From: Methanobacteriota archaeon
GTDB taxonomy: Archaea > Halobacteriota > Methanomicrobia > Methanomicrobiales > Methanospirillaceae
DNA length: 64,000 nt
Assembly: GCA_029547605.1 (NCBI GenBank)
Contig: JAKPPB010000041.1
Location: forward strand, 34,166 to 98,165
Direction: 5' to 3'
In this document: positions 60,036 to 64,000 of the stretch, piece by piece
How the letters are laid out: each line of letters opens with the position of its first letter
Numbering within the stretch: the first letter of the stretch is position 1
Notes under the pieces: model-generated
Database searches by the model: none
Told to the model about the DNA's origin: nothing
What the model saw: only the letters and a program-made list of their open reading frames with translations
Position numbers and translations under genes: made by a program

Positions 60036-61051
60036 GATACCCCCATCGTTGCGTTGATGAGTGCCCTCAGTTTGCCGAGAGCTTCCCCATCCCCGATGGC
60101 CCTCTGCGCTCGTTCGATCCCTTCACCCAGGTCACCTGCCTTACCGCCGAGGTAGATGGCAGCCCCCGCATTCAACACTACCACATCGTGCATCGGGCCC
60201 TCGTCTCCCTTCAGGATACCAAGAATGACTCCTGCATTCTCTTGGGGAGTGCCTCCCAGGAGTGCATCCCTTGTGGAGCGGGGGAATCCGAACTCTTCGG
60301 GGATTATCGTGTATTCGTGGATGACCCCATGCGAGAGTTCGGCAACCCTCGTCTCGCCGGTGTTGGTGATCTCGTCAAGACCCGCGCCATGGACGACCAT
60401 CGCCCTCTCCGCACCGAGTCGGTCGAGCGCCTCTGCAAGGATCCGCATGACATCCGGGGAGTAGACTCCCATCAGCCGCGATTGTGCACCTGCAGGGTTG
60501 AGGAGGGGCCCGAGGACATTGAAGACAGTATGGAAACCAAGATCCCTCCTGGCTCTTGCGGCATTCCTGAACGCGGGGTGAAAATTTGGCGCGAAGAGAA
60601 AACCGATCCCAATCTCCTCCACGACCCGGCACACGCGATCGGGCGGCAGGTCTATCTTCACTCCGAGTGCCTCGAGTACGTCCGCAGAACCACACGAACT
60701 GCTGACACTCCTGTTTCCATGCTTTACTATCGGGACGCCGGCGCCTGCCGCGACGATCGCCGCTGCGGTGCTGATATTGAAGGTGCGGCACCCGTCACCT
60801 CCTGTCCCGCAGGTATCGACGAGGGTTCCTGCAACCTGCGGCCTGATGGAGAGCGCATGCTGCTGGAGGACGCGTCCAAACGTGGCAATCTCTTCTGCGC
60901 TCTCTCCCCTGACGCGAAGAGCGGCGAGGAACGCTCCCACCTGGGCATCCGTCGCTCTCCCGGATGCGATGTATTCCATCGCCTCGCGGGCATCGTGCCC
61001 TGAGAGCGGTCTCCCCTCGCTGAGCACGTGGAGAGCTGCCTGCATCATCCA
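60032..61051 (-). CDS. trpD: Anthranilate phosphoribosyltransferase
   Basis: VDTCGTGGDGCRTFNISTAAAIVAAGAGVPIVKHGNRSVSSSCGSADVLEALGV; start approx. MMQAALHVLSEGRPL. Confidence 0.95.
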   Translation of the reverse strand, partial: WMMQAALHVLSEGRPLSGHDAREAMEYIASGRATDAQVGAFLAALRVRGESAEEIATFGRVLQQHALSIRPQVAGTLVDTCGTGGDGCRTFNISTAAAIVAAGAGVPIVKHGNRSVSSSCGSADVLEALGVKIDLPPDRVCRVVEEIGIGFLFAPNFHPAFRNAARARRDLGFHTVFNVLGPLLNPAGAQSRLMGVYSPDVMRILAEALDRLGAERAMVVHGAGLDEITNTGETRVAELSHGVIHEYTIIPEEFGFPRSTRDALLGGTPQENAGVILGILKGDEGPMHDVVVLNAGAAIYLGGKAGDLGEGIERAQRAIGDGEALGKLRALINATMGVS

Positions 61052-61620
61052 CCCCCGGGAAAGAGGAAGTTCTCCATGATCACCCTCCCCTGGGGAGTCA
61101 TGATAGACTCTGGGTGAAACTGGAGGCCGAAGAGCGGCATGGTCCGGTGCATCACCCCCATCACGCACCCGTCGTCATCGGAGAATGCCAGGGTCTCGAA
61201 CTCGTCCGGGACGGCATCTTTTTGTACCGCAAGGGAATGGTAGCGGGTTGCAGTGAAGGGATTCGGAAGACCTGCGAAGAGTCCCCGTCCCCCATGCACT
61301 ATCCGGCTCGTCTTTCCGTGCACCGGCACATCCATTCTCCTGACGGCTCCGCCATGGCAGTGCAGGATTGTCTGGTGGCCGAGGCATACGCCAAGGATCG
61401 GCACCCGCCCCTCGAATTCCCGTATCACGTCGGGGCATACCCCGGAGTCCTCAGGGGTGCCCGGGCCTGGGGAAAGTATGATGCGATCGGGGTATTCTTC
61501 CCTTACCGCTGAGACGGGCTGGTCGCAGGTGACCGGGATTGGGACCGCCCCGAGCATGCCGACCATCTGGTAGAGGTTATAGGTGAAGCTGTCGAAGCAG
61601 TCCACGATTACCACCCTCAT
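61045..61620 (-). CDS. trpG: Anthranilate synthase glutaminase subunit
   Basis: VIVDCFDSFTYNLYQMVG, ILSPGPGTPEDSGVC, ILGVCLGHQTI, LFGLQFHPESIMTPQG. Confidence 0.96.
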   Translation of the reverse strand: MRVVIVDCFDSFTYNLYQMVGMLGAVPIPVTCDQPVSAVREEYPDRIILSPGPGTPEDSGVCPDVIREFEGRVPILGVCLGHQTILHCHGGAVRRMDVPVHGKTSRIVHGGRGLFAGLPNPFTATRYHSLAVQKDAVPDEFETLAFSDDDGCVMGVMHRTMPLFGLQFHPESIMTPQGRVIMENFLFPGGG

Positions 61621-63083
61621 ATTCCCATCCCCGCCTGCAGGACTGCTTTCATCATGGCGCCTGCCTTGTGCTCGGTCTCCTCGAACTCGCGCAGGGGGAC
61701 CGAATCCGCAACGATCCCCGCACCGGTGGAGAACTCAACCCTCCCTCCCCTTGCGACGAGCGTCCGGATGGCGATGGCAAATTCCATAAGGTCATTGAAT
61801 CCAACGTATCCCACTGCCCCGGCATAGAGCCCCCTCGGCTGCGGCTCGAGTTCTGCAATGATCTGCATGGCACGGATCTTCGGCGCACCGCTGACCGTCC
61901 CTGCAGGGAAACATGAGGCGAGTGCGTCGAACCGGTCGCACCCCTCGCGGAGGGTCCCGCATACCCGTGAGACGATGTGCTGCACATGGGAAAAACGCTC
62001 CACATCCATGAACTCGGGGACGTGCACCGATCCGAATGCAGCCACCCTCCCGATGTCGTTTCGTGCAAGGTCAACGAGCATCAGGTGCTCCGCACGCTCC
62101 TTTGGATCTGCAAGGAGCTCAGCAGCAAGACGGTCGTCCTCGCGGGGGTCGGTCCCACGGGGCCTTGTCCCCGCAATGGGAACTGTCTGGACAGTATTTC
62201 CCTCGACCTTCACCAGCATCTCGGGGCTCGAACCGATCACGGTCTCGTCCCCGAACCGGAGGCAGTAGAGGTAGGGAGAGGGATTGATGGCCCTTATGGC
62301 CCCGTAAAGGAGGAGGGGATCGCCGGGATACGGGCAGGAGAGTCTTCGAGAGAGAACGACCTGGAAGATCTCTCCTGCACGTATGTATTCCTTTGCCTTC
62401 ACGACCGCATCCATGAACTCATCGCGGTCCATGGAGGCACTGATCGTGAGTCCCTCCCTGGTTCCAGGCTCCGGCTCCTCCGGTTTTCTTCCGGGAACAT
62501 CCATTATCGCCTGTTCGAGTGAGTCAAGTCGCTCCTTTGCCCCTGCGTGCACGTCATCGCGTCTTTCGCCATTTTTGAGAAGGGGCGCATCAAAGAGCGT
62601 GCAGCTGCCTTTCACATGGTCGTACACGACCCCGCGGGTACAGAGCATGAACCGCGCCAATGGCCCCTCTCTCCCTGCCAACACCCTGCCCGCTGAAAGA
62701 TGGCTCACCATGTCATACGCGCAGTATCCTACGAGGCCCCCGGAAAAACCGGAGATTGGTTCCTCCCCGAGGCGAAACAAGGCACAGAGCTCACGGATCT
62801 GCTCCACAGGGTTGCTCCCCTCTGGCAGGTTCACCATGGCCGAGAGTGCCGGATCGCCGGTGCAGATGATCTTTTTGTCAAGGGTGAAGACAAGGGGAGG
62901 TTCGAGGCAGATGATGGATCTGACGGCCCTCCGGGGCACACCCTCCATCGATTCGAGTATGCATCCGGTCACACCTCCAATGGCACGAAAGAGTGTGTAC
63001 GGGTCTGCAACGGGAACCTGAATACTCCGGCTGAAAGGGAGCATCAGGAATGGAGCAGGATGGGAATTTTCGGGGTTCAGCAC
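61617..63083 (-). CDS. trpE: Anthranilate synthase component I
   Basis: EIFQVVLSRRLSCPYPGDPLLLYGAIRAINPSPYLYCLRFGDETVIGSSPEMLV, PIAGTRPRG, FPAGTVSGAPKIRAMQII. Confidence 0.96.
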   Translation of the reverse strand: MLNPENSHPAPFLMLPFSRSIQVPVADPYTLFRAIGGVTGCILESMEGVPRRAVRSIICLEPPLVFTLDKKIICTGDPALSAMVNLPEGSNPVEQIRELCALFRLGEEPISGFSGGLVGYCAYDMVSHLSAGRVLAGREGPLARFMLCTRGVVYDHVKGSCTLFDAPLLKNGERRDDVHAGAKERLDSLEQAIMDVPGRKPEEPEPGTREGLTISASMDRDEFMDAVVKAKEYIRAGEIFQVVLSRRLSCPYPGDPLLLYGAIRAINPSPYLYCLRFGDETVIGSSPEMLVKVEGNTVQTVPIAGTRPRGTDPREDDRLAAELLADPKERAEHLMLVDLARNDIGRVAAFGSVHVPEFMDVERFSHVQHIVSRVCGTLREGCDRFDALASCFPAGTVSGAPKIRAMQIIAELEPQPRGLYAGAVGYVGFNDLMEFAIAIRTLVARGGRVEFSTGAGIVADSVPLREFEETEHKAGAMMKAVLQAGMGI

Positions 63084-63177
63084 TGCATTTCTGCCTGATC
63101 CTGCCGCCTCGCCGGCGGCGATCCCCAGTCCAGTGGCATCACCTGTAATTGTGTGCGCTCATTTATCATGTTTATTT

Positions 63178-63195
63178 ATGTACAATATTGATCAT
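63178..63195. promoter_or_regulatory. Imperfect palindrome ATGTACAATATTGATCAT upstream of trpE (putative operator)
   Basis: Pattern ATGNNCAATATTGNNCAT, containing TGTACA; lies next to TATATATA on the trpE promoter side. Confidence 0.45.
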
Positions 63196-63424
63196 ATATA
63201 TACATTAGTGTTGATTTTTAATTTTTTAGTGAAGGTGCGATATGCATCGCATAAGTAATGTGAACCTGATCCCGGCATTCAGGTTGGCCGCGCATACGCG
63301 AAACCTCCGTGTTGAGTATTCTGAAGGATAAGCCCTGCACCACAAGGGATCTTGCGAACAATTCGCACGGAAATCCATATCTTCCCCCAGGTGAAGAACC
63401 ACATACCAATGAGGAGGAGATAAA

Positions 63425-63793
63425 ATGGTCACAATCGTGCATTTTGATATCCCGGCAGATATCCCCGAACGCGCAAGAAATTTTTATGCCGCACTCTTTG
63501 GGTGGAATTTTGCGAGTCCCCCGGGCTTTCCCGATTTTTCTCTGGTCGAGACTTCCGATGCAGATGGTCGCCCCGGGATAGGAGGGGGACTCGGGAGGAG
63601 AGGGGAGCCGGGACAGGATATCACCGTATACTTCGGGGTGGACTCAGTGGAGAGGTACCTCGCTCTTGTCAAAAATGAGGGCGGAAAAGTGATGATGCCG
63701 TACACCCCTGTACCCGGATATGGCGCGCTCGCCATCTGTACAGATACAGAGGGAAACAGGTTCGGTCTCTGGGAGAGTGCGGAAGGGTCCTGA
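63425..63793 (+). CDS. VOC-family (glyoxalase/bleomycin resistance-like) protein
   Basis: TIVHFDIPADIPERARNFYAALFGWNF...GDIT-like, ICTDTEGNRFGLWES. Confidence 0.92.
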   Translation: MVTIVHFDIPADIPERARNFYAALFGWNFASPPGFPDFSLVETSDADGRPGIGGGLGRRGEPGQDITVYFGVDSVERYLALVKNEGGKVMMPYTPVPGYGALAICTDTEGNRFGLWESAEGS

Positions 63794-64000
63794 TCCAATA
63801 CGTTCAAGCCCTGCAAGGGCTTCCCTTCTTCTGTCATATGGCGATACAGAAATCTGATCCATTAGCCCCCTTACCAATTCACCATTCAGCGAGCCTCTGT
63901 AAATCGATCTTTTTGTCAAAGCCCAAAGAAATCACGAGCCCGAGTAAAAGTACATTCAAACAAACCGTCTTTTTCACAGATTTCGTTGTATACTTGTGGA

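Noticed and set aside
63800-64000. Possible partial gene at the right edge
   Set aside because: Short open frames with no recognisable domain; cannot be resolved without flanking sequence.

Overview
Archaeal chromosomal window, most likely from a hydrogenotrophic methanogen of the Methanomicrobiales type. Supporting markers are CoM/CoB fumarate reductase TfrAB, archaeal SepF, Sm-like protein, L37e, aIF1A, Nre DNA repair protein and ISF-type flavoproteins. It is gene-dense and mostly housekeeping. Clear blocks are: a complete trpEGDCFBA operon; argC-CBS-argJ-argB; cbiMNQO Co/Ni ECF transporter; tfrAB; acs plus an OFA-family transporter; purF/L37e/Sm; purM-lysC; and an anaerobic oxidative-stress/redox island (rubrerythrin, desulforedoxin, AhpD-like protein, peroxiredoxin, ISF-like flavoproteins). 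One tRNA-Met(CAT) is present. I saw no CRISPR array, transposon or rRNA. The most unusual signals are: (1) a decayed DUF2178-HTH regulator pair at 45.3-46.0 kb, with an amber codon in the HTH recognition region and a frameshifted membrane partner. It is paralogous to an intact pair at 51.1-51.8 kb and is flanked by a repeated 11-mer that also sits upstream of an ABC-exporter/CARDB operon; (2) a perfect 16-bp-arm inverted repeat at the promoter of the intact pair; (3) a structured ~230-nt acs leader with a 16-bp palindrome; (4) an unannotated 41-aa desulforedoxin; (5) domain fusions (glutaredoxin-thioredoxin reductase, CbiO with an extra C-terminal domain); (6) a GC-rich candidate structured RNA at ~41.34 kb. 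All family assignments are from reading motifs by eye; no database search was run.
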